Source of the DNA: SG8-4 sp964598225
GTDB taxonomy: Bacteria; Planctomycetota; Phycisphaerae; Sedimentisphaerales; Anaerobacaceae
Direction: 5' to 3'
Assembly: GCA_964598225.1 (NCBI GenBank)
Contig: CAZRBG010000030.1
Span: 3,670-67,669, forward strand
Length of the DNA: 64,000 nt
Notes under the pieces: generated by a model
Seen by the model: only the letters and a program-made list of their open reading frames with translations
What the model was told of the DNA's origin: nothing
The model's database searches: none
Program-made: the position numbers and the translations under genes
Shown here: positions 25,285-34,677 of the stretch, one piece after another
How the letters are laid out: every line of letters starts with the position of its first letter
Position numbering within the stretch: position 1 is the stretch's first letter

Positions 25285-26595
25285 TTAATTTGTCAAACCT
25301 GCGATAGCAGCCCCGATTAAAGTCGCATCTTCCACGCGAACGAACTCAACGAACCGCTCATGCTGACTTTGCAGAAAACACCTCATATATGACTCAATTC
25401 TCTGTTTGAGTGATTTCAACTCATACAAAGTCGTACCTTCTGCAGTTATGCAGACAGGCTCGCACGGATCGTGGCCTTGATCCATCTCAAGAACAACAGA
25501 CGACAGCATCGCCGCAACGATCCGTGTCGCTCTTTCAATCAGCCCCTCGAGCAAATACCATATCGCGGCACGGTCCTGCACTGTAGATTCCGCACATATC
25601 GCGGCCAGCGGATTGTCGCCTTGAGGATATCGCAGGAAATTATTTACGTCTTTCGTCTCGAGGCCACCGGCGGCAAACAGTTGCTCGGCTGATTTTGACG
25701 CCAAAAGTCCATCCTTGCTCGCCTGCTGCAGGGCCTTCAGACAGAGCGGCCCGAAATAACCTCCCGAAAACATCTTCTCGAACGTGTACTTGCCCGGATC
25801 GAGAGTTGACTCATCCAGCAGAGCATCTATCGCCCCCCGCGGAGCCTTGCCGAACGAGCCGGACTCGACGTTTACGATCTGTTCTCCTGCCGGATCGAGG
25901 TCGGGCGTCTTCGTGATCCTGCGATTGGACTCGATGTAACAGCAATTCGATCCGGTTCCGAGGATGAAGCCGATGTAGCTGTCGAAAGTCCTCTTTCCGG
26001 AAGCGGACATTCCCGCCAGCAGGGTCGCGACGGTATCGTTGAGGATGGCCACACGCTTGCCGCCTTTGTGTCCCGCCGCCTCAATAGCCGCGAGAAGATT
26101 CTGACCTATAAGCTCGCCCTCGACCTCCCTGGCCTTGACTTCCTTGCAGAATCGAATGAGTCTGCCGTCTCTGTTGGGAAGTATTTCGGTCGGGTACGAA
26201 AAGCAAAAACCGATGTTTTCGCCTGCGTCCATCACGCCGGACATATAATCGACTATCGCGGCAAAGAATTCTTCCTTGCCGACCTCTTTGTCCAATCCCG
26301 GCATAGGTTTCTGGACAAAATTTTCGATGACAGGCTTGCCCGATCGATCAAAGTGAACAGCGGCAACGCGAAAGTTCGTGCCTCCCGCGTCCAACACAAT
26401 GACTCGTCTGTCTTTTGGAATTTCTTTGCCGACTTCGATATAAGTAGGGATCATCGCCAGTGAACTGCCCGGCCCTTCCAGACCTGCCTGCATTTCCGCC
26501 CTGAAGACATCGCAGAATTCGTCCATGTCGATATCTTCGTACCACGCTCCATTGTCCCTGAGAAACTTTTCGACCTTGTCTTTAACTTCTTTCAT
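25285..26595 (-). CDS. Hexokinase, eukaryotic-type fold family
   Basis: A 436-residue cytoplasmic sugar kinase. It has the hexokinase family motifs rather than those of bacterial GlcK/ROK kinases: VLDAGGTNFRVA (phosphate 1), GFCFSYPTEI (sugar-binding, F-x-F-S-Y/F-P), LNDTVATLLAG (catalytic Asp in NDT), GFILGTGSNCCYIE (phosphate 2) and ITAEGTTLYE near the adenosine site. It phosphorylates glucose or another hexose with ATP. The gene follows the sugar isomerase/epimerase gene by 11 bp in a run that starts with deoC, so it probably traps the sugar released by the locus. No clear ribosome site is visible. Bacterial members of this family are known but uncommon. Confidence 0.88.
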   Translation of the reverse strand: MKEVKDKVEKFLRDNGAWYEDIDMDEFCDVFRAEMQAGLEGPGSSLAMIPTYIEVGKEIPKDRRVIVLDAGGTNFRVAAVHFDRSGKPVIENFVQKPMPGLDKEVGKEEFFAAIVDYMSGVMDAGENIGFCFSYPTEILPNRDGRLIRFCKEVKAREVEGELIGQNLLAAIEAAGHKGGKRVAILNDTVATLLAGMSASGKRTFDSYIGFILGTGSNCCYIESNRRITKTPDLDPAGEQIVNVESGSFGKAPRGAIDALLDESTLDPGKYTFEKMFSGGYFGPLCLKALQQASKDGLLASKSAEQLFAAGGLETKDVNNFLRYPQGDNPLAAICAESTVQDRAAIWYLLEGLIERATRIVAAMLSSVVLEMDQGHDPCEPVCITAEGTTLYELKSLKQRIESYMRCFLQSQHERFVEFVRVEDATLIGAAIAGLTN

Positions 26596-26606
26596 AGCAG
26601 GAATAT

Positions 26607-27527
26607 CTATAGAGGTAAGAACTGTTTTACATATTCGCGGCTCTGCACGAGGGACTGTTTTCTAACCTTGAGCGATCCCTCATACGAGCGATCCTCGACT
26701 TCTACGCAGGCTGCTCCTTTGTATCCGATATCGGTTAGGGCCGAGAAGAATTTGCCCCAGTCCACGTCGCCGAGTCCGGGCAGCTTCGGTCGATGGAACG
26801 ACAGCGGAGTCGCCAGAATTCCGACGTCATCGAGCTGATCGCGCATGACCTTGGCGTCTTTTATGTGTACGTGGAATATCCGACTCTTAAACTCGTAGAT
26901 CGGCTTGATGTAGTCCATGAACTGCCATACGAGATGCGAAGGGTCGTAGTTAAGGCCGAAATTAGCCGATGGAATTTCTTTGAACATCCTCCGCCAGATG
27001 GCGGGTGATGAGGCGAGATTCTTGCCGCCCGGCCATTCATCGTCCGTGAAGAACATCGGGCAGTTCTCGATCCCGATCTTCACGCCGCGTTTCTCGGCAT
27101 GCTTGACAATCGGCGGCCAGACTTTCTTGAATCGCTTGAAATTCTCCTCGATACCTGTCGTATGGTCCCTGCCGATAAACGTATTGACGTTCTTGAGGCC
27201 GAGCTTCGGTGCCGCATCAATGACCTTCTTGAGATGCGAAACGTAGCCGCCGGCTTTTCTCTTATCCGCCTCAAGCAGGTTCGGATAATACCCGAGAGCG
27301 GAGATAGCAACGCCCTTTTCTTTGAGCAGGGTCTGGATTTCTTCTATTTTCTTTTTGGTCAACTCCCCGACGTCAATATGGGTGACTCCGGCGTAACGCC
27401 TTTCGGCCTTACCCACGGGCCAGCACATTATCTCGACGCAGGAGTATCTCGCCTCTGCGGCGAAAGATATCACCTGCTCGAATGTCTGATCGGCCAGTAT
27501 AGCACTCAAAAAACCGAGCTTAATCAT
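26607..27527 (-). CDS. Sugar phosphate isomerase/epimerase (AP-endonuclease 2 TIM barrel)
   Basis: A 306-residue TIM-barrel protein of the xylose-isomerase-like/AP endonuclease 2 superfamily. Metal-site residues fit: Glu in SCVEIMCWP, Glu in KIGIENCPM, Asp/His in NYDPSHLVWQ, His in FHVHIKDAK and Glu in CVEVEDRSY. Relatives isomerise or epimerise sugars and some act as 3-keto-glycoside lyases. AAGGAG sits 7 bases before the ATG. It lies 11 bp after the Gfo/Idh/MocA gene and 11 bp before the hexokinase gene. Exact reaction not determinable. Confidence 0.87.
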   Translation of the reverse strand: MIKLGFLSAILADQTFEQVISFAAEARYSCVEIMCWPVGKAERRYAGVTHIDVGELTKKKIEEIQTLLKEKGVAISALGYYPNLLEADKRKAGGYVSHLKKVIDAAPKLGLKNVNTFIGRDHTTGIEENFKRFKKVWPPIVKHAEKRGVKIGIENCPMFFTDDEWPGGKNLASSPAIWRRMFKEIPSANFGLNYDPSHLVWQFMDYIKPIYEFKSRIFHVHIKDAKVMRDQLDDVGILATPLSFHRPKLPGLGDVDWGKFFSALTDIGYKGAACVEVEDRSYEGSLKVRKQSLVQSREYVKQFLPL

Positions 27528-27538
27528 CTCTCAACTCC

Positions 27539-28687
27539 TTATGAAACTTTGACCCAGGCCTTCTTCTCATTGCTCTCCATTATTTTCTCACACAGGACCA
27601 GCTCACGCAACCCGTCGCGGAACGTTGCATACCGAGCATTGCCGGTTTTCTCGCCGGATATGACGGCATAAACTTCTCTGGCAAGCTGCTTGAAAGTGTC
27701 GGGGAATCCTTCGTTGTGGCCGCCGGGATAGTCGATAAGCCCCGCACTCTCGGGATAGACCAGCGATGGGTCTCTCATCAGGATTTCGTTGTTGCCGTCC
27801 CGCTTGCCGATCCAGAGCTGGTTCGGCACTTCGGATTCCCACGCTGCGGCCTGCTTCGAGCCGTCCAGCTCGAAATAGAGCCGGTTCTTCCTTCCCGCGG
27901 CAACCTGATTTACCGTCATCACTCCCCTGCCGTCATTTGCGAACCTGAACAGAACCGTCGCATAGTCTTCGGTATTTATCGGGATGTCCTTGTAATCCTC
28001 GGGCTTGAGGACCTTGCCGGCGTAGGTCTCCACGGGCTTCAGCGGTTTCTTTCTGGTCTTGTGGAACGTCGCGAAATCCGCGCATACTTCCGCTATCCTC
28101 AGCCCCGTGACAAACTCGATCAGGTCCATCCAGTGGGAGCCTATGTCGGCGATGGCCCTGGACTTGCCGGACTGATCGGGCTCCAGACGCCAACTGTAGT
28201 CAGTCGGATGGAAGAGCCAGTCCTGAAGATACGAACCCTGAACGGCAAAAACATCGCCGATTTCGCCTTTTTCCACCATCAGCCGCAGTTGTCGCATCAG
28301 CGGATAGTAACGGACGTTGAAGTTGACGGCGTTGACCACACCCTTTTTCTCCGCCAGTTCAACAAGCTCCTGGGCCTCGGCTACACTGATCGCAAGAGGC
28401 TTTTCGCAAACCACGTGTAATCCCGCCTCCAGTGCTGCTTTGGCCATTTCGTAGTGCAGATAGTTCGGCGCGCAAATATGAACGCTCTGAATATCGCCGT
28501 CCTTCAGAAGTTCCTTGTAATCGCCGTAATATTTGTCAATGCCGAGCATTTCGGCCTTCGATTTGCCGACGTCTTCCGCATATTCCGCAAGAGCAACGAC
28601 ATCTACGTTGCCCAGCCTCCTGAGTGCCTCAACATGCGCCGGCCCGATGAAACCGGTCCCTATAACACCAACCTTTATTTTCTCCAT
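27539..28687 (-). CDS. Cytoplasmic Gfo/Idh/MocA family oxidoreductase
   Basis: 382 residues from the ATG at 28687, which has AGGAG five bases upstream and opens directly into KIKVGVIGTGFIGPAHVEAL, the NAD-binding fold. HICAPNYLHYEMAKAALEAGLHVVCEKPLA contains the canonical EKP lysine. AIADIGSHWMDLIEFVTG supplies the catalytic D-x-G-x-H block. It lacks a signal peptide, unlike the second family member in this locus, so it would oxidise or reduce a sugar in the cytoplasm. It starts 5 bp after deoC stops. Related enzymes oxidise C3 of hexoses or dehydrogenate inositols. Confidence 0.92.
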   Translation of the reverse strand: MEKIKVGVIGTGFIGPAHVEALRRLGNVDVVALAEYAEDVGKSKAEMLGIDKYYGDYKELLKDGDIQSVHICAPNYLHYEMAKAALEAGLHVVCEKPLAISVAEAQELVELAEKKGVVNAVNFNVRYYPLMRQLRLMVEKGEIGDVFAVQGSYLQDWLFHPTDYSWRLEPDQSGKSRAIADIGSHWMDLIEFVTGLRIAEVCADFATFHKTRKKPLKPVETYAGKVLKPEDYKDIPINTEDYATVLFRFANDGRGVMTVNQVAAGRKNRLYFELDGSKQAAAWESEVPNQLWIGKRDGNNEILMRDPSLVYPESAGLIDYPGGHNEGFPDTFKQLAREVYAVISGEKTGNARYATFRDGLRELVLCEKIMESNEKKAWVKVS

Positions 28688-28692
28688 ATCTC

Positions 28693-29373
28693 CTACTCCT
28701 TCGCTTTGTAACATTGCTCCATGATCGTCTCGGTTCGGGTGGCCCCGAATCTCGTGCAGCCAACCTCTCGAACCTTCAGCGCCATCTCCAGATCGCGCAC
28801 GCCGCCGGCGGCTTTGACCTGCACCTTCTCTGAGACGTTGTCCCGCATTAGTTTCAAATCCTCAATAGTCGCTCCGCCATCGGCAAAGCCGGTCGAGGTC
28901 TTGACGAAATCGACTCCGGCTTCCTCGGCCAGCTTGCATGCGGCTTTCTTTTGCTCGTCGTTGAGGTAGTAATTCTCGAAAATGACCTTGACGGCAACGT
29001 TGTGACGGTGGGCCGCGTCGACAACGGCCTTGATGTCATTCTTCACGTAGTCGTGGTCGCCGTCCAGGAGTTTTCCTATATTGAGCACCATATCAAGCTC
29101 TAGCGCGCCGTCTTTAATAGCCTGCTCGGCCTCGAAGACTTTTGTCCCGGTCTTGTTGCAGCCATGAGGGAAGCCAATCACGGTTGTTGGTTTAATGTCC
29201 GTGCCTTTCAGCAGTTCAGCCACCAGAGCCAGCTCGGAGGGACGGCAGCAAACGGTAGCTACCTTATATTTCCTGGCGACCTCGCAGCCCTCGCGGACAT
29301 CTTTCTCGGTCAATTCGGCCCGAAGCAGTGAGTGGTCGATCATTTGAGCAATTTCCTGGCAAGTGTAGTCCAT
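28693..29373 (-). CDS. deoC: Deoxyribose-phosphate aldolase
   Basis: 226 residues from the ATG at 29373 (AGGAG seven bases upstream). DYTCQEIAQMIDHSLLRAELTEKDV is the family N-terminus. TVIGFPHGCNKTGTKVFEAE follows, then VIFENYYL, VDFVKTSTGFADGGAT with the Schiff-base Lys, and KAAGGVRDLEMAL with the second Lys. It cleaves 2-deoxyribose-5-phosphate to glyceraldehyde-3-phosphate and acetaldehyde. As first gene of the leftward sugar operon it may instead act on another deoxy- or keto-sugar phosphate; that is inference from position. Confidence 0.93.
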   Translation of the reverse strand: MDYTCQEIAQMIDHSLLRAELTEKDVREGCEVARKYKVATVCCRPSELALVAELLKGTDIKPTTVIGFPHGCNKTGTKVFEAEQAIKDGALELDMVLNIGKLLDGDHDYVKNDIKAVVDAAHRHNVAVKVIFENYYLNDEQKKAACKLAEEAGVDFVKTSTGFADGGATIEDLKLMRDNVSEKVQVKAAGGVRDLEMALKVREVGCTRFGATRTETIMEQCYKAKE

Positions 29374-29571
29374 AAGTATCTCCTGAACATGAAACAATCA
29401 CTAATCACCAATCTGTTCGGCAATGGCGTTTTTTACACCATTCGCGTCATCACGGCAAGCAAAAACTGTGGACTTTGAGAACCGTTATGATAAATTGTGA
29501 ATTGTAAATGGTGATTGGTGAATGGGGAGAAATCGTTCACCAATCACTACAGAAGACCCGGAGGTATGACT
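29374..29571. promoter_or_regulatory. Divergent promoter region of the carbohydrate locus
   Basis: A 198-bp gap between the leftward deoC operon and the rightward GH28 operon, so both promoters should lie here. It contains imperfect inverted copies of ATCACTAATCACC/GGTGATTGGTGA (near 29397 and 29511). No operator could be assigned. GGAGG at 29560-29564 is the ribosome site of the GH28-like gene. Confidence 0.5.
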
Positions 29572-31137
29572 ATGACATATTTACAAAAATCAACTACTGC
29601 TCTCTTGTTTTGCTTGTTGTTCACACTGCCCTGTCACGCTCGTATTTGGAACATCGGAGAGTTCGGAGCCAAAGGCGACAAAACGAATAATGACGGGCCT
29701 GCAATCCAGCGGGCTATTGATGCCTGTGCCGAAGATGGCGGCGGTATGGTCTACGTGCCGTCAGGGGATTATCTTTGCGGGGGCCTGCGGTTGCGTAGTT
29801 ATGTGAGTCTTTACCTCGAATCCGGCTCCACTCTGTGGGTGAGCCCGAAAAAAGAAGATTACCCGCACGGAAACCGCTTTCTCTACGCCGAGGACCAGAG
29901 CCGCGTCACAATCGAGGGAAGGGGCACGATCCACGGCACGGGGCAGGAGGATCTTCAACGCAAGAGAGGCGACGACAGGCCGCGACCGGAATTCCGCGTG
30001 GGAATCCTGCGATTTATCAGATGTGAGAACGTGACGATCAAAGACGTAACCGTCCGCTACAGCGATAGCTGGACGTTCGATCTGGAGTTCTGCGAGAAGG
30101 TCTACATCAGGGGGGTAAGTATCCTCAACAACTATTATCGCGTTAATGCCGATGGAATCGATCCGGTTTCATGCACGAACGTGCACATATCGAACTGTTA
30201 TATCATCGCAGGAGACGACTGCATCGTCTGCAAAACACGGCAGGGCGCACCGTGCGAAGACATTGTCGTCACGAACTGCACGATGTCCTCGATTGCAACA
30301 GCAGTCAAGATCGGGACCGAATCGCCGAGTGATTTCAGAAATATCCGCGTGTCCAACTGTGTGATCCGAGATTCCACAGTCGGGATCGGTATGTACATCA
30401 AGGACGGCGCGACGGCCGAGCGGATCAGCTTCTCGAACTGCTCCATAGAGACGATTCGCAAACCTGAGCTCTGCAAAGAATACCTGAAGCACTCGGTCTA
30501 TCCGATCTTCGTGGATATCGAGAAACGCAATCCTGATTCGAAGATCGGAAGAATCCGGGATTTGACGTTCTCGGATATAAATATCTTGAGTGATAACGGC
30601 ATTCTGATTCAGGGAATGAGCCAACCCAACATCGAGAATGTCGTTCTAAGAAACATCACCCAGCGAGTCGACCGTCCGTTCGACTTCTCACAACGTAAAA
30701 AACACATTGGCGGTCGCACAAGTTCAACGGAGGATAGGCGGCGGACTGAGTTCGCACAGCAAGAGTCGTATGTAACCCTGGCGAATATCAACGGCTTAAC
30801 AGTAGACCATTTACAGGTATGGATTCCGGAACAGGTTTACGGAAAATTTCCGAGAGCGGCGCTGTTGCTGTACAATGTCAACAATGCCGATCTGGGCCAT
30901 ATTAAGCGAATATCGGGACGAACCGGCGCGGGAGCGCCTGTGTTGGTCCTTGAGAATTGCCGGGAGGCCTTTGTGTCGAGCTGTAAAGCAATTCCGCAAA
31001 CAGAAGTGTTTCTTGGCATTGAAGGCCCCAAAACACAGAGAATATCATTGGCCGGCAATGATTTGAACCAGGCCAGGACGGGAGTTCAAATGGGATCGGA
31101 TGTGAACAGAGAAGAAGTGAGCGATTTTAACAATTAA
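29572..31137 (+). CDS. Secreted GH28-like polygalacturonase (right-handed beta-helix)
   Basis: About 521 residues. The ATG at 29572 is preferred over that at 29566 because it sits 7 bases after GGAGG. The signal peptide ends at LPCHA. FGAKGDKTNNDGPAIQRAIDAC is the conserved N-terminal block of pectin-type beta-helix enzymes. RVNADGIDPVSC carries the first catalytic Asp (N-x-D-G) and IAGDDCIVCKT the Asp pair (DDC). The later GHG and RIK blocks of classic polygalacturonases are not obvious, so specificity may differ, e.g. rhamnogalacturonan or another uronate glycan. First gene of a rightward operon with the esterase-like gene 16 bp after it. Confidence 0.83.
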   Translation: MTYLQKSTTALLFCLLFTLPCHARIWNIGEFGAKGDKTNNDGPAIQRAIDACAEDGGGMVYVPSGDYLCGGLRLRSYVSLYLESGSTLWVSPKKEDYPHGNRFLYAEDQSRVTIEGRGTIHGTGQEDLQRKRGDDRPRPEFRVGILRFIRCENVTIKDVTVRYSDSWTFDLEFCEKVYIRGVSILNNYYRVNADGIDPVSCTNVHISNCYIIAGDDCIVCKTRQGAPCEDIVVTNCTMSSIATAVKIGTESPSDFRNIRVSNCVIRDSTVGIGMYIKDGATAERISFSNCSIETIRKPELCKEYLKHSVYPIFVDIEKRNPDSKIGRIRDLTFSDINILSDNGILIQGMSQPNIENVVLRNITQRVDRPFDFSQRKKHIGGRTSSTEDRRRTEFAQQESYVTLANINGLTVDHLQVWIPEQVYGKFPRAALLLYNVNNADLGHIKRISGRTGAGAPVLVLENCREAFVSSCKAIPQTEVFLGIEGPKTQRISLAGNDLNQARTGVQMGSDVNREEVSDFNN

Positions 31138-31153
31138 TCCAGAGATATTAATT

Positions 31154-32758
31154 ATGCGAAGAATCAATAGTCTGCTGGCCGTAACTGCAATTCTTGCCGT
31201 TTCGAGTTCCGCGGCCGTATTTCAGTATAACGTGCCTGTCGAAACAAATAAGGGAGAGCGGCCGGCATTTTTATGGATTCCGCCAGAGGCAAATCAGGTC
31301 CGCGGTGTGGTAATCGGCGGCATGACCCTAATGGAGCGCGAGTTCGCCAAAGATCCGCTGATCCGCATCGCTTGCAAAGATCAGCAACTGGCTATTGTCT
31401 TCCTCAAGTGCGGGTTGAGCCGGGCAGATATACAAAAGCTGCTCGACGAACTGGCAAAAATATCCGGCTACCAGGAGTTGTCGATCGCGCCGCTGATGTT
31501 CGTCGGACACTCAGCCGGCGGACCGCAAGCCAAAACGTTAGGCATCAAGATGTACAAGCGTTGTTTTGGACTCGTTCAATACCGAGGCGGCGTGCCGGGC
31601 GGCAAAGAGAGCGTTCCACCGGGCGTGCCGGTGCTGATGATGATCGGCCAGTTCGATGAGTTCGGCGGGACGATGCGAAATGAGGCCAGTCGAGAAACAT
31701 GGCAGGGTGGACGGGATGCTCTCGCAGCATATCGGGCACAGGATCCCCGAAATCTGGCGAGCATCGTAGTCGAGCCAGGCGCCGGGCACTTCGCCTGGTC
31801 CGATCGCAATTCTGAGTACCTGGCTCTTTTTATCCGCAAGGCGGCTCAAGCCTGTATTCCTGGCGACTGGCCGATTGATTCTATTGAGCCTGTTACTCTA
31901 AAGCAAATTGACCACACGACCGGCTGGCTCTCCGATTTAGCAATAGAGAAACAAACACAATCCGATCCAGCGTGCTGGCATGCTTATGAAGGCGAAAAAG
32001 AAGCGGCGGCCTGGCATTTCGACAGGGAAATAGCTCAAGCCACGGTTGCATATCACGCCGGCGGATTCGACAAAAAGGACCAGTTCGTAAAGTGGAACGA
32101 TCCATACTGGGTCGATGCCGGCACACGGTTCTTTTTCACGAAGCTCAAATGGATCGGCGACGGGCAGACGTTCGAGGTCCATCCGGTTTATGCCGATACG
32201 TATCCATCCCAACACAAAGGCCGGGGACCGCAGTGGCTCGAAGCGGGCAAGCCCGTCGGACATTCTGACGCTCCGATTCTCGTCCGACAGGTCAGCGGGC
32301 CGGTCGTCGCGACGAGTAAGCATACCTTGCGTATGCAGTACGACGCTCTGGCGCCGGCGACCGAACGCTCTCGCGTTACCTTCATGGCCTATAGCAACGG
32401 CGACGCCGAGTATCGCTACGCCGAGCAGGTGGGAATGATGCCGCGAGGCTTTGCCGGCCTCAAGAAAGGCACGTCTCAGACTATAACTTTCCCGCCGATT
32501 GGAGACCTGACCGTAGACAGCAGTCCGGCCGAGCTAAAAGCAACAAGCGATTCCGGTCTGCCGGTCGAATACCACATCGGCTGCGGCCCTGCCGTCATAG
32601 TTGACGGCAAACTGCACATTGCCGAGATTCCCGTTCGTGCCGCCTTTCCGATTGCTATTAGTGTTGTGGCTTACCAGTTCGGCAGCGGCGTCGAACCTTT
32701 AGTCAAAACCGCCGAGCCGGTTGAGAAGATAATCCAAATAAGGAGACAATATCCATGA
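31154..32758 (+). CDS. Secreted alpha/beta-hydrolase (esterase-like) with C-terminal beta domain
   Basis: A 534-residue exported protein (signal peptide to about VSSSAAVF). Residues about 20-250 are an alpha/beta-hydrolase: MFVGHSAGGPQ is the nucleophile elbow G-x-S-x-G, MMIGQFDEF holds a candidate acid Asp, and EPGAGHFAWS the catalytic His. Residues about 250-534 look like beta-rich domains of unknown type. It may remove acetyl or similar esters from the glycan cut by the preceding GH28-like enzyme. It overlaps the next gene by four bases (ATGA), so three genes are co-translated. Confidence 0.78.
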   Translation: MRRINSLLAVTAILAVSSSAAVFQYNVPVETNKGERPAFLWIPPEANQVRGVVIGGMTLMEREFAKDPLIRIACKDQQLAIVFLKCGLSRADIQKLLDELAKISGYQELSIAPLMFVGHSAGGPQAKTLGIKMYKRCFGLVQYRGGVPGGKESVPPGVPVLMMIGQFDEFGGTMRNEASRETWQGGRDALAAYRAQDPRNLASIVVEPGAGHFAWSDRNSEYLALFIRKAAQACIPGDWPIDSIEPVTLKQIDHTTGWLSDLAIEKQTQSDPACWHAYEGEKEAAAWHFDREIAQATVAYHAGGFDKKDQFVKWNDPYWVDAGTRFFFTKLKWIGDGQTFEVHPVYADTYPSQHKGRGPQWLEAGKPVGHSDAPILVRQVSGPVVATSKHTLRMQYDALAPATERSRVTFMAYSNGDAEYRYAEQVGMMPRGFAGLKKGTSQTITFPPIGDLTVDSSPAELKATSDSGLPVEYHIGCGPAVIVDGKLHIAEIPVRAAFPIAISVVAYQFGSGVEPLVKTAEPVEKIIQIRRQYP

Positions 32759-34677
32759 TGTATAGAAGCTGGACAATTGCAGCGGCGTTGAGCCTGCTTC
32801 TCAGCGGTGCTCTAATTGCTGACGAGATAAATATCCGGCCCGGTCACCCCGAATGGCCGGGAGCGTGGACAACGTACCGAAAAGTGAAATCGCTGGAGGA
32901 AGATATCAGGGACCTCAAGGCCCACGGCGTCGGATTAATAAGTTGGCGAAGCAAGAACGTCGCGCAGGCAAAAGAAGCTCTTGAGACTGCGCGGCGAACC
33001 GGTATGAAATATCACATTCACCTGCCAGAAGTAACCGAACACAAAGGCCTGGTCAAACAAGCCGGCCTGAAACCGGTTCCGGCGGTTATGATAGGCGGCG
33101 TGTATCAGGGCAAGGCAATCGACCGCCATGTCTTCTCTTTCACGGCAAAACCGCATCAGATTCTAATCGAGCCGCCCGTATACAACGCCAAGTTCGCATA
33201 TACCCGAAAAGGCGGGAAGTTCGGCCATTATTTCCCCGACATAGGCGCGCCGTTGCGGGCGGAAATCGTGATCCCGCTCAAGCCCTTCGACGGCAGGCAA
33301 CATCTGAAGATAATCCGTGCCTCAATATACGAAGCGCCCGGCGATGCAAAACCGGAAATCGACAGCGTTACCGACGATATGCCCGCCAGCAGCGAGACAC
33401 GCGATCGCAAGTTGTATTCGATGAAGTTCGACCTGACCGGACTCGATGAAGCGATCCTCGACAAGGTCGGTGTAGCCGTATATTGGGAGTACGATGGGTA
33501 TCCGGCTTACTGGATGTTCGGGCGGGGAACCGTCAGCGCCGCCGCAAAGAGCACTCAGGAAGCGCTGAGAATCGAAACGCGCAAGGTCCTCAACAAGTGG
33601 ATTCCTGCGAACGGAGGAACTTTCGCGAGCGATGTGGTCCTGGCGACGCGCTTCGGGGATGAGTGTTTCTACACGACCGGCCACCTGAACGGACCGGCCG
33701 CGAATTATCCACTCTGGGACTACAGCGAGCCGTCCATCGCGGCGTATCGCGAAAAGGCCGGCCGGATCGAGTATCCGAGGACGTGGGGCTTTCCCGAAAT
33801 CTATGGGCCGGACGCTTATGCCTGGTGGCTGTACAACCTGCATGAAAGCTGCGCCCGGCTTTGCGGCGTAGTCCGGGAGGAAATCGACCGCCGCGCGCCG
33901 GGCTTGCTGCTGTTTCGCAACACCACGCGTATGGGCGTGTTCCATCAGTCCAACGATTTCGACGGATCGGGACAGGAACTGCTTACGCAAAATCTCGATA
34001 TCGTCCACTTCGATCCGTATCCCGTCGGAGCGGGAGGTTACAAGCCGGTCATCCCCCGCGACATGAGCTACGGCGCGGGTCTGGCACGGCGGTACGACAA
34101 GCTGCTCATCCCCTGGATGCAGGCCCACACTTACGCGCCCGGAGGCCTGACGGATGTTTCGCCCGAACAGGTCGAGAAGATGGCCGCCGAGCAATGGGTG
34201 CATGGCGTCGATGCGATAATCTGGCTGGGCTACGGCTCGACCTTTCCGGAATCCAGGCCCGACAGTTGGCAGCGGGCGGGCAAGTTTCACGAGAAGCTCG
34301 ATGCAACACCTCCTCCCAAACCAAAAGCTCGGCTTGCCGCGCTGAGGCCCTACCGCACGTGGGCGCTCTCAAGTCAAAGTGACGGACAAATCCGAAATCC
34401 CGCCGACTGGATGCTCCGGCAGTTTCTCGAAGTCTGGTCTGTCAAGCACGGCCTGCCGTACGACGTATTCGAAGTGCCGCCGGAAGTCGATGTCGCCCCA
34501 AACGAGCAGCTAAACACCGAACTGAAGAAATATCCGATGATCGTCTCAACCGTGGCGTATGAAGGCGCAATGATAATCGGGGCCGGAACCGAGGGCAAGG
34601 CCGTTGACCCATCAACGGCCGGTCAAGTTCGCAAGCGATTCGAGCAGGAAATTGCCTCACGCGGCTGGATTGAGTAA
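32755..34677 (+). CDS. Secreted TIM-barrel glycosidase-like protein, family unknown
   Basis: A 640-residue exported protein (signal peptide LSLLLSGALIADE). The N-terminal part is small and includes IRPGHPEWPGAW. A central beta domain (about 130-260) is followed by a barrel-like region: VLATRFGDECFYTTG, WGFPEIYGPDAYAWWLYNLHESCARLCG, LDIVHFDPYPVGAGG, LLIPWMQAHTYAPGG, DAIIWLGYGSTFPESR. These resemble planctomycetal glycoside-hydrolase-like proteins (GH42/beta-galactosidase type barrels), but no Asn-Glu pair typical of clan A was found, so activity is uncertain. Last gene of the rightward trio. Confidence 0.65.
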   Translation: MMYRSWTIAAALSLLLSGALIADEINIRPGHPEWPGAWTTYRKVKSLEEDIRDLKAHGVGLISWRSKNVAQAKEALETARRTGMKYHIHLPEVTEHKGLVKQAGLKPVPAVMIGGVYQGKAIDRHVFSFTAKPHQILIEPPVYNAKFAYTRKGGKFGHYFPDIGAPLRAEIVIPLKPFDGRQHLKIIRASIYEAPGDAKPEIDSVTDDMPASSETRDRKLYSMKFDLTGLDEAILDKVGVAVYWEYDGYPAYWMFGRGTVSAAAKSTQEALRIETRKVLNKWIPANGGTFASDVVLATRFGDECFYTTGHLNGPAANYPLWDYSEPSIAAYREKAGRIEYPRTWGFPEIYGPDAYAWWLYNLHESCARLCGVVREEIDRRAPGLLLFRNTTRMGVFHQSNDFDGSGQELLTQNLDIVHFDPYPVGAGGYKPVIPRDMSYGAGLARRYDKLLIPWMQAHTYAPGGLTDVSPEQVEKMAAEQWVHGVDAIIWLGYGSTFPESRPDSWQRAGKFHEKLDATPPPKPKARLAALRPYRTWALSSQSDGQIRNPADWMLRQFLEVWSVKHGLPYDVFEVPPEVDVAPNEQLNTELKKYPMIVSTVAYEGAMIIGAGTEGKAVDPSTAGQVRKRFEQEIASRGWIE

